Source: Ulvibacter antarcticus
GTDB lineage: Bacteria > Bacteroidota > Bacteroidia > Flavobacteriales > Flavobacteriaceae
Assembly (NCBI RefSeq): GCF_003688405.1
Contig: NZ_REFC01000011.1
Span: forward strand, 682,001-746,000
DNA length: 64,000 nucleotides
Direction of reading: 5' to 3'
Below the pieces are notes generated by a model, which was not told the origin of the DNA, did no database searches, and was given only the letters and a program-made list of their open reading frames with translations. This document shows, piece after piece, positions 16,925 through 25,307 of this stretch; position 1 is the first letter of the stretch, and the number at the start of each line of letters is the position of its first letter. The position numbers and the translations under genes were made by a program.

Positions 16925-17956
16925 ATGGCAAATAATAAACCCAATATTCTTTTAATTTACACTGGTGGAACCATTGGAATGATCAAAGATTTTGAAACAG
17001 GAGCGCTACGAAATTTCAATTTTAATGATCTTCTAAAGCACATCCCGGAATTAAAACTATTAGATTGTGATATCGCCACCACTAGTTTTAAGGAGCCAAT
17101 CGATAGTTCAAATATGAACCCAGCCTATTGGGTGGATATAGCTACGATTATAGAAGAAAAGTACGATGAATTCGATGGTTTTGTGGTATTACACGGAAGT
17201 GATACGATGTCTTATACCGCTTCGGCACTAAGTTTCATGCTAGAGAATCTAAGTAAACCTGTTGTGTTTACAGGATCTCAGCTTCCAATTGGAGATTTGA
17301 GGACCGATGCTAAAGAAAATTTAATTACTTCCATACAAATTGCGGCCTTACGTGAAAAAGGGCATTCTAAGATCACGGAAGTTTGTTTATATTTTGAATA
17401 TAAATTATATCGTGCCAATCGAACCACAAAGATAAATGCTGAGCATTTTGAAGCCTTCGCTTCATTGAATTATCCGGCACTTGCCGAAAGTGGTGTACAT
17501 CTTACTGTGAACGACAATGCTTTATTGGCGGTTAATAGACGAAAAAAGTTAAAGGTTCATAAAAGAATGGAGTCGAATATACTTCTTGTTAAGATGTTCC
17601 CGGGAATTGACGAAACCACGATTACTTATTTATTCGAGTATCCAGAGATAAAAGGATTAGTGCTTGAAACCTATGGAAGTGGGAACATTACCAATGAACT
17701 GTGGTTCCTGAAAGCACTAAAGAAATTGATGAGCAAAGGGATACCGGTGATAAATGTAACCCAATGTTCGGGAGGAAGTGTCGCTATGGGGCAATATGAA
17801 ACGAGCATAGATTTAAAGAAGATGGGTGTAATTTCTGGGAAGGATGCAACTACAGAAGCTGCCTTGGCAAAATTAATGTACTTACTGGGGCAGGAAGTAA
17901 CGACTAATAGTTTTAAAACAATTTTCGAAACATCACTAAGAGGTGAGATGCAATAA
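16925..17956 (+). CDS. ansA: Type I (cytoplasmic) L-asparaginase
   Basis: Hydrolyses L-asparagine to aspartate and ammonia. The 343-residue protein has the two catalytic Thr motifs of the bacterial asparaginase family: LLIYTGGTIGM near the N-terminus and VLHGSDTMSYTAS near residue 90, plus the Lys-containing TGSQLPIGDLRTDAKEN segment. There is no signal peptide, which fits the cytoplasmic type I enzyme rather than a periplasmic type II. It is the second gene of the tatD operon and ends 74 bases before tRNA-Ser. A second, unrelated asparaginase-like enzyme lies at 49.1 kb. Confidence 0.94.
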   Translation: MANNKPNILLIYTGGTIGMIKDFETGALRNFNFNDLLKHIPELKLLDCDIATTSFKEPIDSSNMNPAYWVDIATIIEEKYDEFDGFVVLHGSDTMSYTASALSFMLENLSKPVVFTGSQLPIGDLRTDAKENLITSIQIAALREKGHSKITEVCLYFEYKLYRANRTTKINAEHFEAFASLNYPALAESGVHLTVNDNALLAVNRRKKLKVHKRMESNILLVKMFPGIDETTITYLFEYPEIKGLVLETYGSGNITNELWFLKALKKLMSKGIPVINVTQCSGGSVAMGQYETSIDLKKMGVISGKDATTEAALAKLMYLLGQEVTTNSFKTIFETSLRGEMQ

Positions 17957-18030
17957 ATAATAGGTAAAAATCTTTTTTGGCATTATTTTTTTTTTGTTAT
18001 TTGCCATCCTGAGATTGAAATTAAAGAACT

Positions 18031-18115
18031 AGAGAGGTGGCCGAGTGGCTTAAGGCGCACGCTTGGAAAGCGTGTATACGGCAACGTATCGAGGGTTCGA
18101 ATCCCTTCCTCTCTG
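18031..18115 (+). tRNA. tRNA-Ser (anticodon GGA)
   Basis: Class II tRNA. The 5' acceptor strand AGAGAGG pairs fully with CCTCTCT at 18108-18114, followed by discriminator G. The anticodon stem CACGC/GCGTG holds the loop TTGGAAA, anticodon GGA, reading UCC and UCU. A long variable arm (TATACG-GCAA-CGTAT) and the T loop GGTTCGAATCC are present. CCA is not encoded in full. Confidence 0.97.
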
Positions 18116-18344
18116 CAAATTTTTTGATGTTATTTATAGTTGGATAACGATACTTTTTAGCGATATTGATTTTGTTTTAACATAAATGCCTTAAGAATCT
18201 TGATTTTCGTTCTAAGTTTTTATAAAATTACAATAAGATTGAACTATAGAATTACCGTTTAACAGGTTAAATTACTTTTCAGCTTATTATTACTAGGCTA
18301 ATAGTCTTAATAACAGCAAATACGGGCTTGCGTCAAATATATTA
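18116..18344. other. Non-coding gap between tRNA-Ser and the exbB promoter
   Basis: AT-rich sequence with many stop codons in all frames. Apart from the exbB promoter at its right end I see no gene, terminator hairpin or repeat here. Confidence 0.5.
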
Positions 18345-18376
18345 TTGCAGATTAATTAAATTATTTTATATCTTTA
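18345..18376 (+). promoter_or_regulatory. Probable promoter of the exbB operon
   Basis: TTG (18345-18347), 21 bases, TATCTTTA (18369-18376), a one-mismatch fit to TAnnTTTG. The exbB ATG is 37 bases downstream. Confidence 0.5.
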
Positions 18377-18412
18377 AACCTTTAACTAAAAACAAACTTT
18401 AAGTCGATAGCA

Positions 18413-19210
18413 ATGAAAAAATTATTTACTATTATGGCAATTGCCGCATTAGTTTTTGCGGGAACCTTCACTGCAAATGCAGCACAGTCTATGCCAACCA
18501 GCACTCAAACCTTAACTACTGCAGCAACGGTTTCATTTGTACAAGATGAAGAAGCGGCAACTACTGAAGAGCCTCAAGGATGGCATCAGAAATTAAAACA
18601 ACGTTTTATTGAAGGGGGTCCTAGTTTTATGGGGATTGTACTTTTATGTTTGATTCTTGGATTGGCCATCGCTATTGAAAGAATTATATACCTAAACCTT
18701 TCAACTACCAATACTCAAAAATTGGCTGAAAATGTGGAAGATGCATTGAATAGTGGAGGTATAGAAGCTGCCAAGGAAGTTTGTAGAAATACAAAAGGTC
18801 CTGTAGCATCTATCTATTATCAAGGTCTGGACCGTGCGGATGAGAGCATTGAAGCTGCCGAAAAAGCTGTTGTGGCTTATGGTGGAGTTCAAATGGGACA
18901 ATTGGAAAAGAACGTTTCTTGGATTTCTTTATTTATCGCTTTGGCGCCGATGCTTGGTTTTATGGGTACGGTAATTGGTATGATCTTGGCTTTCGATAAG
19001 ATTGAAGCAGCCGGTGACATGAACCCTTCTCTTGTAGCAGGGGGTATTAAAGTGGCACTTTTAACTACGGTATTTGGTTTGGTTGTAGCAATTATATTAC
19101 AGATCTTTTACAACTATATCATTGCGAAAATTGACAGCATTGTAAATAGTATGGAAGATGCTTCTATCACATTGATTGATATGTTGGTAGACTACAAAAA
19201 CAAACGATAA
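18413..19210 (+). CDS. exbB: ExbB/TolQ-family proton channel subunit
   Basis: Inner-membrane proton channel that energises TonB-dependent uptake, 265 residues. An N-terminal signal-like hydrophobic segment (residues 1-24, ending ANA) and a polar Thr/Glu-rich region precede the first core helix (about 75-95, FMGIVLLCLILGLAIAI). The two C-terminal helices carry the family core: APMLGFMGTVIGMILAF and GIKVALLTTVFGLVVAI. The extra N-terminal segment is the Bacteroidota form. It heads an operon of four genes with two ExbD-type partners. Related MotA/TolQ function cannot be excluded, but the paired ExbDs make a TonB role most likely. Confidence 0.93.
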   Translation: MKKLFTIMAIAALVFAGTFTANAAQSMPTSTQTLTTAATVSFVQDEEAATTEEPQGWHQKLKQRFIEGGPSFMGIVLLCLILGLAIAIERIIYLNLSTTNTQKLAENVEDALNSGGIEAAKEVCRNTKGPVASIYYQGLDRADESIEAAEKAVVAYGGVQMGQLEKNVSWISLFIALAPMLGFMGTVIGMILAFDKIEAAGDMNPSLVAGGIKVALLTTVFGLVVAIILQIFYNYIIAKIDSIVNSMEDASITLIDMLVDYKNKR

Positions 19211-19227
19211 TTTAAAAAATACCAAGA

Positions 19228-19656
19228 ATGGGTTTACATAAAATATTAAAAATTATAGCATTGATCCTTAGTATTGGGGGAATTGTATTTCTTGCAATGA
19301 TCGTAACTAAGGGTGATGATGCTATAAAAGCAACCGGAGAATACCTAGATGGGTTCTTATACGTAGCATATATTATTTTTGCTATCGTTCTTTTCTTTGT
19401 GGTCATTTTTGTTCTGAAAGGATTAATGTCCGGAAACATTAAAAACACGCTTATATCAATTGGTGCATTCTTAGCAATCGTCATTATATCTTATGTAATG
19501 GCAGATGGTGTAGAAACACCAATGAAGGATGGGAAAATACTATCGGCCAGTGGTTCGAAATTAGTTTCTACTGGATTGTATGTGTTCTATATGTTAGGTA
19601 TACTTGCTATTGGAGCAATGATTTTTAGCGGATTTAAGAAAATTTCTAACAGGTAA
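19228..19656 (+). CDS. Small polytopic membrane protein inside the exbBD operon
   Basis: A 142-residue protein with about four hydrophobic segments (roughly residues 5-25, 43-66, 73-92 and 115-135) and little else. It lies between exbB and the first exbD with gaps of 17 and 4 bases, so it is part of the same transcript. I do not recognise a named family; the position, which is repeated in related flavobacteria as far as I recall, suggests an accessory part of the proton-channel complex. There is no signal peptide cleavage site and no enzymatic motif. Confidence 0.8.
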   Translation: MGLHKILKIIALILSIGGIVFLAMIVTKGDDAIKATGEYLDGFLYVAYIIFAIVLFFVVIFVLKGLMSGNIKNTLISIGAFLAIVIISYVMADGVETPMKDGKILSASGSKLVSTGLYVFYMLGILAIGAMIFSGFKKISNR

Positions 19657-19660
19657 CAAC

Positions 19661-20281
19661 ATGGCAAGAAGAGCAACACCAGAAGTTAATGCAGGTTCGA
19701 TGGCGGATATCGCGTTCCTCTTGCTTATCTTCTTTTTGGTAACGACGACCATTGAGAAAGATAAGGGGATCGCCAGACAATTGCCTCCAAACGAAGAAGT
19801 AACCGACCCGCCTATTATTAAGCAAAAGAACTTGTTCATAGTAAATGTGAATAAAAATGATCAATTGCTGGTAGAGGATAAATTGATGGAACTTAAGGAT
19901 CTTAGACAGGCAGCAATTGCCTTTCTAGATAATGGTGGTGCGCCAGCCGGAAGCCCGGAACATTGTAACCATTGTAAAGGTAAAAGAGCCCCGGATTCAT
20001 CAGATAATCCCGACAAAGCGGTAATATCTGTACAGAATGACCGACTCACTTCTTATAAGATGTATATCTCCGTTCAAAATGAATTGGTAGCAGCATACAA
20101 TTTTCTAAGAAATAGAGAGTCGCAGCGGCTTTATGGATGGAAATTCACGGAGTTAAAAAAGGCTATCGACGAAGGAAGTTATGCAGGCAACGAAGAGGCT
20201 GCTAATTCAAAACTCGAGAATGTTCAAAAATTATTTCCTTTGAAGCTTTCCGAAGCAGAACCAAAATCGTCAGGAAAATAA
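19661..20281 (+). CDS. exbD: ExbD/TolR-family protein, first copy
   Basis: Single-span periplasmic partner of ExbB, 206 residues. The N-terminal membrane helix carries the conserved functional Asp in AGSMADIAFLLLIFFLVTTTI (Asp near residue 16). The periplasmic part is longer than in the second copy and contains an insert with two Cys in HCNHCKGKRAP-like sequence (about residues 107-113, CNHCKGK), unusual for ExbD and possibly a disulfide or metal site. It starts four bases after the previous gene and is followed by a second exbD. Confidence 0.92.
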   Translation: MARRATPEVNAGSMADIAFLLLIFFLVTTTIEKDKGIARQLPPNEEVTDPPIIKQKNLFIVNVNKNDQLLVEDKLMELKDLRQAAIAFLDNGGAPAGSPEHCNHCKGKRAPDSSDNPDKAVISVQNDRLTSYKMYISVQNELVAAYNFLRNRESQRLYGWKFTELKKAIDEGSYAGNEEAANSKLENVQKLFPLKLSEAEPKSSGK

Positions 20282-20293
20282 ATCAGGTAAACT

Positions 20294-20767
20294 ATGTCAA
20301 AATTCACGAAGAAAAAAAGTAGCGAACTACCTGCGGTTAATACAGCATCCTTGCCGGATATTGTATTTATGTTGTTGTTCTTTTTTATGGTGGTAACCGT
20401 ATTAAGAAATAACAACCTATTAGTAAAGAATGAGTTGCCGAAAGCAGATCAGGTTGAAAAACTAAAGAAGGATCGTTCGGTGTACATTTTTGCCGGTAAG
20501 CCAAGTGCCCGCTACCAAGATAAATACGGGAAAGAAGGAAAGATCCAAATAGGTGATAAATATACAGATGTTACAAATTTAAAATTCGCTCTTACTGAGG
20601 CAAGACAAAAATTACTTCCTGAACTTCAGGATAAAGTAATGGTTGCGTTAAAAGTTGACAAGGAAACCAATACAGGGCTTGTTACTGATATTAAACAGGA
20701 ATTGCGGGATATAAATATGTTGAAATTGATATACATTACTTCACCCGGAACCGAAATAGGTAATTAA
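20294..20767 (+). CDS. exbD: ExbD/TolR-family protein, second copy
   Basis: Second ExbD partner, 157 residues, with the membrane helix and conserved Asp in TASLPDIVFMLLFFFMVVTVL near residues 18-38. The periplasmic region is compact and has the usual ExbD end (VTDIKQELRDINMLKLIYIT). Gene order exbB-X-exbD-exbD matches the common Bacteroidota arrangement in which the two ExbDs differ and may form a mixed dimer; that is inference. It ends just before a strong terminator that closes the operon. Confidence 0.92.
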   Translation: MSKFTKKKSSELPAVNTASLPDIVFMLLFFFMVVTVLRNNNLLVKNELPKADQVEKLKKDRSVYIFAGKPSARYQDKYGKEGKIQIGDKYTDVTNLKFALTEARQKLLPELQDKVMVALKVDKETNTGLVTDIKQELRDINMLKLIYITSPGTEIGN

Positions 20768-20790
20768 GATTTAATCCTTAATTATTATAG

Positions 20791-20832
20791 AAACGCCTTG
20801 TTCTGAATCGTCAGAAACAAGGCGTTTTTTTA
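20791..20832 (+). terminator. Terminator of the exbBD operon
   Basis: AACGCCTTGT followed by TCTGA pairs with TCAGA and ACAAGGCGTT (one bulge) and runs into seven T bases. Strong intrinsic terminator. Confidence 0.9.
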
Positions 20833-20867
20833 TTGAGCTATTCCAAAATTACGAGTATATTTAACCT

Positions 20868-21575
20868 ATGTCTCTTAACTTTCGTCTCTTTTTCTTTTTT
20901 AACTTGCTATTTACTTCATTGGTAATAATAGCACAGGACACGACTGCTATATCTTCTGGCGATACTAAATATCGTGAGGATCAATTTTATATTGGTGCAA
21001 CTTATAATCTTCTTTCAAATGTGCCTTCCGGGGTCAAAATTAGAGGCCTTTCCGGGGGCATCCAGTTCGGTTATCTAAGAGATATGCCGATCAATGAAAA
21101 ACGCACATTTGCGATTGCAATAGGTGCTGGGTTTGGGTTTAATGAATACGGTCAAAACTTATTTATTGGGGAAGTGGAAGGCGAAAAATCAACTTTTACC
21201 GTTTTAAACGATGAGGATTTCAATTACAATCGCAATAGATTCAGTATTTCAACCATTGATCTACCTATTGAGTTAAGGTGGCGTGCCTCTACACCAGAAA
21301 CCTATAAATTTTGGAGAGTGTATGCCGGCTTTAGAGTGGGCTATGCTTATTGGTATAAGGCAACTTTTAAACAAACTGGAAATAACGTAAATCAGACAAA
21401 TATTCCTGAATTTGATAGATTACGACTCGGAACTACACTAAGCTTTGGTTATAACACCTTTAATTTTTTCGCCTATTACGGTTTGAATCCATTTTTTAAA
21501 GGCGCTGTCACTACTTCTGGAGAGGAGGTTAATTTTCAATCCATACGTGTCGGACTTATGTTTTACATATTATAA
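20868..21575 (+). CDS. PorT-like outer-membrane beta-barrel protein
   Basis: A 235-residue exported protein with a Phe-rich signal segment ending IIAQ (about 23). The rest alternates Gly-rich and aromatic strands (GGIQFGYLRDM, GAGFGFNEYG, RVYAGFRVGYAYWY) and ends with a strand finishing in Tyr-Ile-Leu. This resembles the PorT/OmpW-size barrels near T9SS components in flavobacteria, but I cannot assign it to T9SS from sequence alone. It is convergent with the next gene, overlapping by six bases at the stop codons. Confidence 0.78.
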   Translation: MSLNFRLFFFFNLLFTSLVIIAQDTTAISSGDTKYREDQFYIGATYNLLSNVPSGVKIRGLSGGIQFGYLRDMPINEKRTFAIAIGAGFGFNEYGQNLFIGEVEGEKSTFTVLNDEDFNYNRNRFSISTIDLPIELRWRASTPETYKFWRVYAGFRVGYAYWYKATFKQTGNNVNQTNIPEFDRLRLGTTLSFGYNTFNFFAYYGLNPFFKGAVTTSGEEVNFQSIRVGLMFYIL

Positions 21576-22175
21576 CCAGAAGTTTAATAAAATTAACTGC
21601 GGAATTACCCCAACAAAAAAGCCGGCTATTAATTCTGGGTAGTTGTGTGAGTTTGTATGAAGTCTTGAGGATGCAACCCATCCATTTGCTATAAAGAAAA
21701 GGGCGATAGTTCCTAAAATGTTAATTTTAAAATGAACCCCTAAGGCAATCAAAAACATGGTGAGTCCCGCAACTCCCATTTGATGCAAACTTATTTTAAA
21801 TTTAAGAAATACCAGTATTAACGCAGTGACAGCAGCGAATAAAATTCCCACAAAAAAATAATACAATTCCGGACTTTCATATGGGTCGAAAACCATCTTA
21901 ATAATCAATAAAATAAGCAAACAGTGAATCATCAACGGGTATTTGCGCTCTTTTACCTCTATTAAATGAATGGATTGTACTATGTTCAGGTTTTTCAATA
22001 GAAAAAAACTTATTATCGGGATGAATAAGGTAATTATTGCGACAGCAAAAACACGTGCCCGCATTATATCAATCTCAATGAACCTTGGAGTTATCGAAAA
22101 ATAAATAACACAGCCAATTAAAGGCATTAAAAGGGGATGCAGGATATATGCGCCAAAACGTAGGAAATAGTTCAT
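21570..22175 (-). CDS. PAP2-like integral membrane protein
   Basis: A 201-residue protein with about five to six membrane helices. The C-terminal SSRLHTNSHNYPELIAGFFVG fits the third motif of PAP2 phosphatases (S-R-x5-H-x3-D/E), and KERKYPLMIH resembles the first motif, but the central PSGH motif is not seen; the enzyme may be inactive or divergent. Its ATG overlaps the stop of rpoN by one base (TAATG), so translation is coupled to rpoN. A lipid phosphatase role is inference. No other family is recognised. Confidence 0.75.
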   Translation of the reverse strand: MNYFLRFGAYILHPLLMPLIGCVIYFSITPRFIEIDIMRARVFAVAIITLFIPIISFFLLKNLNIVQSIHLIEVKERKYPLMIHCLLILLIIKMVFDPYESPELYYFFVGILFAAVTALILVFLKFKISLHQMGVAGLTMFLIALGVHFKINILGTIALFFIANGWVASSRLHTNSHNYPELIAGFFVGVIPQLILLNFWL

Positions 22176-23638
22176 TAAATCTCCTTTCTAAGACGTGCAA
22201 CGGGTAAATCCAGTTGTTCTCTGTATTTAGCAATAGTACGTCGTGCAATGGGGTACCCTTTTTCCTTTAATATTTTGGCAAGTTTATCATCTGTTAATGG
22301 CTTTCTTTTGTTTTCTTCTCCAATAGTTATTTCTAGAATCTTTTTAATCTCCTTTGTAGAAACATCTTCTCCCTGGTCATTTTTCATCGACTCACTAAAA
22401 AAGTCTTTAATTAGTCGTGTACCATAAGGAGTATCGACGTATTTGCTGTTGGCTACTCGTGAAACCGTGGAAATATCCATACTGATCTTGTCTGCAATAT
22501 CTTTTAAGATCATAGGTCTTAGTTTGCGCTCGTCTCCCGATAAAAAGTATTCTTCTTGCTGATGCATTATAGCATTCATAGTAACAAAAAGTGTCTGTTG
22601 TCGCTGTTTAATAGCATCGATAAACCATTTAGCCGCATCAAGTTTTTGTTTTATAAACTGAACCGCATCTTTTTGTGATCTCGACTTTTCTTTTGATTCC
22701 TTATAGCCCTTAAGCATATTCGTATATTCTCTTGACACATGTAATTCAGGCGCGTTTCTTCCGTTGAGTGTCAGTTCCAATTTTCCATCAACAATGGTTA
22801 TTGCAAAATCGGGTACGACATGTTCAACCATTCTGGTGTTTCCTGAATAAGTCCCTCCGGGCTTAGGATTTAAACTTTCTACTTCATGAATGGCACTTCG
22901 CAGTTGGTCTTCAGATATGTCGAATTTCTGAAGTAGTTTTTTATAATGTTTTTTTGAAAAATGATCGAATGAATCCTCAAGTATTGAAATCGCAAGTGCT
23001 ACAGCTGGTGTGGCTTCTTTCCGTTCCAGTTGAAGGAGTAAACACTCCTGAAGCCCTCTGGCACCGACACCTGCAGGATCCAGGTCCTGAACGATACAAA
23101 GAACCTTTTCAATCTTTTCTTCACTAGTATAGACATTTTGCGTAAAAGCCAGATCATCGACTATATCTATTAAATCACGTCTTATATATCCACTTTCATC
23201 TACACTTCCTACTAAAAACTTGGCGATTTCTTCTTCTTCCTCATCCAGACGATAGGTGCTAAGCTGTTGCATTAAGAATTGATTGAACGATGTTCCGGAT
23301 GCATAAGGCATTTCTTTTTCTTCATCATCCGCACTATAATTATTTGCAGAAAGCTTATAAGATGGTGTCTCATCATCACTCAAATAATCGTCTACGTTGA
23401 TCTCTGTTTCGATTACCTCAGTGCCATCGTTAAAGTCATCATCATAATCCTCATTGGAGAGATCTTCATCAAAGGGATCTCCTTCATCTTTTCCACCCTC
23501 TAAGGCCGGATTTTCATTCATTTCCTGCGAAATGCGTTGTTCAAACGCTTGCGTAGGCAGCTGTATCAACTTCATCAACTGTATTTGTTGCGGAGATAGT
23601 TTTTGAGAAAGTTTAAAATTAAGCTGCTGTTTTAACAT
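22175..23638 (-). CDS. rpoN: RNA polymerase sigma-54 factor
   Basis: Alternative sigma factor used with bacterial enhancer-binding proteins, 487 residues. Region I is Gln/Leu-rich (LNFKLSQKLSPQQIQLMKLIQLPTQ, with the typical LxxLxQ pattern); region II is an acidic stretch (about residues 50-95, many Asp/Glu). The core-binding and helix-turn-helix parts follow, and the RpoN box ends the protein as ARRTIAKYREQLDLPVARLR. All parts of the family are present. It overlaps the downstream PAP2-like gene by one base. A terminator hairpin lies between it and the upstream asnS gene. Confidence 0.96.
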   Translation of the reverse strand: MLKQQLNFKLSQKLSPQQIQLMKLIQLPTQAFEQRISQEMNENPALEGGKDEGDPFDEDLSNEDYDDDFNDGTEVIETEINVDDYLSDDETPSYKLSANNYSADDEEKEMPYASGTSFNQFLMQQLSTYRLDEEEEEIAKFLVGSVDESGYIRRDLIDIVDDLAFTQNVYTSEEKIEKVLCIVQDLDPAGVGARGLQECLLLQLERKEATPAVALAISILEDSFDHFSKKHYKKLLQKFDISEDQLRSAIHEVESLNPKPGGTYSGNTRMVEHVVPDFAITIVDGKLELTLNGRNAPELHVSREYTNMLKGYKESKEKSRSQKDAVQFIKQKLDAAKWFIDAIKQRQQTLFVTMNAIMHQQEEYFLSGDERKLRPMILKDIADKISMDISTVSRVANSKYVDTPYGTRLIKDFFSESMKNDQGEDVSTKEIKKILEITIGEENKRKPLTDDKLAKILKEKGYPIARRTIAKYREQLDLPVARLRKEI

Positions 23639-23666
23639 AGGTATTTTAATGTACTCATAAAGTTAA

Positions 23667-23706
23667 AAAAAACTGGCTACTTAATATGTAAAAGCAGCCA
23701 GTTTTA
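23667..23706 (-). terminator. Terminator after asnS
   Basis: On the minus strand AAAACTGGCT pairs with AGCCAGTTTT around a 17-base loop and is followed by T bases. It separates asnS from rpoN, so rpoN needs its own promoter or read-through. Confidence 0.75.
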
Positions 23707-23758
23707 ATAATATGTTGTGATATTCCGAGGAAAGTTCTCTCTTTGTCAATGGATAAGT

Positions 23759-25201
23759 TTAGAACTCAGCATTACCCGGTGTTCTCGGATAAGGGATTAC
23801 ATCTCTAATATTCCCCATTCCGGTTACAAACTGTACCATTCGCTCAAAACCTAGTCCGAAGCCACTATGAACCGCAGTTCCAAATTTTCGAAGTTCTAAA
23901 TACCACCATAATTCCTTTTCATCAATACCCATGGTCTCCATTTTTTGCTTTAACACATCGTAACGTTCTTCTCTTTGAGATCCTCCTACGATCTCCCCAA
24001 TACCTGGGAAAAGTACATCCATAGCACGAACTGTATTTCCGTCGTCATTTAAGCGCATATAGAATGCCTTAATCTTTGCCGGATAATCAAATAAGATTAC
24101 AGGGCATTTAAAGTGTTTTTCAACTAAGAAGCGTTCATGTTCACTTTGTAAATCTGCACCCCATTCGTCAATGATATATTTAAATTTTTTCTTCTGATTT
24201 GGTTTTGATCGCTTTAAAATTTCAATCGCCTCGGTATAGGTAACTCTTTTAAAATTATTGTCTACAATAAACTTAAGTTTCTCGCGCAATGCCATATCAC
24301 TCCTTTCTGCCTGTGGCTTGCTTTTTTCATCCTGTAATAATCTATCTTCTAAAAACTCAAGATCATCTGCACAATTTTCAAGTGCGTAGTTTACAATATA
24401 TTTTATAAAGTCCTCTGCAAGGTCCATGTTTGCATCAAGATCATTGAAGGCTACTTCAGGTTCTATCATCCAGAATTCCGCCAAGTGACGAGAAGTATTC
24501 GAATTTTCTGCTCTAAAAGTGGGTCCGAAGGTATATACCTTGCCCAATCCCATTGCGTAAGTTTCTGCCTCTAATTGCCCGCTTACTGTTAAGTTGGTTT
24601 CTTTTCCGAAGAAGTCCTCTTTATAATTAATATTCCCATTTTCATCCAAAGGCGGGTTTTTTGGGTCTAAAGCACTTACCCGAAACATTTCACCGGCTCC
24701 TTCAGCATCACTTCCTGTAATAATAGGAGCGTGCATATAATTGAAGCCGTTTTTTTGAAAATACTCATGAATTGCAAAGGCTAACTTTGAGCGCGTTCGC
24801 ATTACGGCACTAAAAGTATTGGTTCGTACACGGAGATGCGCTTGCTCCCGAAGTTTTTCAAGAGAATGTCGTTTAGGAGATAAGATGGTGAGTTTTACAT
24901 CTTCCGGATTGGCTTCACCCAATATTTCAACAGCCTCGACCTGTATCTCAACAGCCTGACCCTGTCCCTGACTTTCAACTAAAAGCCCTTTCACCTCAAT
25001 AGCGGCACCCACTGTAATCTTTTTAAGTGTTTCTTCCTCAAATTTTTCGAAGTCGACAACACATTGAATGTTTTTAATAGTAGAGCCGTCATTTAATGCA
25101 ATAAACCGGTTACTTCTAAAAGATCGCACCCAGCCTTTTACAATAACTTGATGTAGTGAAGGCTCGCTTTGTATTAATGTAAGTATTTCTGTATGCTGCA
25201 T
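23759..25201 (-). CDS. asnS: Asparaginyl-tRNA synthetase
   Basis: Charges tRNA-Asn with asparagine; 480 residues, normal for bacterial AsnRS. The N-terminal OB-fold anticodon-binding domain (about 15-110) contains [20 protein letters not shown]. The class II core has motif 2 ([21 protein letters not shown]) and motif 3 ([15 protein letters not shown]), and ends with [17 protein letters not shown], diagnostic of AsnRS over AspRS. It has a good promoter upstream and a terminator downstream. Confidence 0.97.
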   Translation of the reverse strand: MQHTEILTLIQSEPSLHQVIVKGWVRSFRSNRFIALNDGSTIKNIQCVVDFEKFEEETLKKITVGAAIEVKGLLVESQGQGQAVEIQVEAVEILGEANPEDVKLTILSPKRHSLEKLREQAHLRVRTNTFSAVMRTRSKLAFAIHEYFQKNGFNYMHAPIITGSDAEGAGEMFRVSALDPKNPPLDENGNINYKEDFFGKETNLTVSGQLEAETYAMGLGKVYTFGPTFRAENSNTSRHLAEFWMIEPEVAFNDLDANMDLAEDFIKYIVNYALENCADDLEFLEDRLLQDEKSKPQAERSDMALREKLKFIVDNNFKRVTYTEAIEILKRSKPNQKKKFKYIIDEWGADLQSEHERFLVEKHFKCPVILFDYPAKIKAFYMRLNDDGNTVRAMDVLFPGIGEIVGGSQREERYDVLKQKMETMGIDEKELWWYLELRKFGTAVHSGFGLGFERMVQFVTGMGNIRDVIPYPRTPGNAEF

Positions 25202-25221
25202 GGTTTTGTTTTATAAAGGCG

Positions 25222-25252
25222 TAAAGATAAATTTTTAATTGTGAAATCTCAA
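25222..25252 (-). promoter_or_regulatory. Probable promoter of asnS
   Basis: On the minus strand TTG (25250-25252), 20 bases, TATCTTTA (25222-25229), a one-mismatch -7 element. The asnS ATG is 21 bases downstream. Confidence 0.5.
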
Positions 25253-25307
25253 TATTGAATGATCGAAGAGAATAATGCTGATTCAATTCCTTCAGAAGAT
25301 GAAATAA

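Noticed and set aside
20833-20863. TTG-N20-TATATTTA as promoter of the PorT-like gene
   Set aside because: The ATG begins only four bases after the -7 element, too close for a normal transcript start, unlike the better tatD case.
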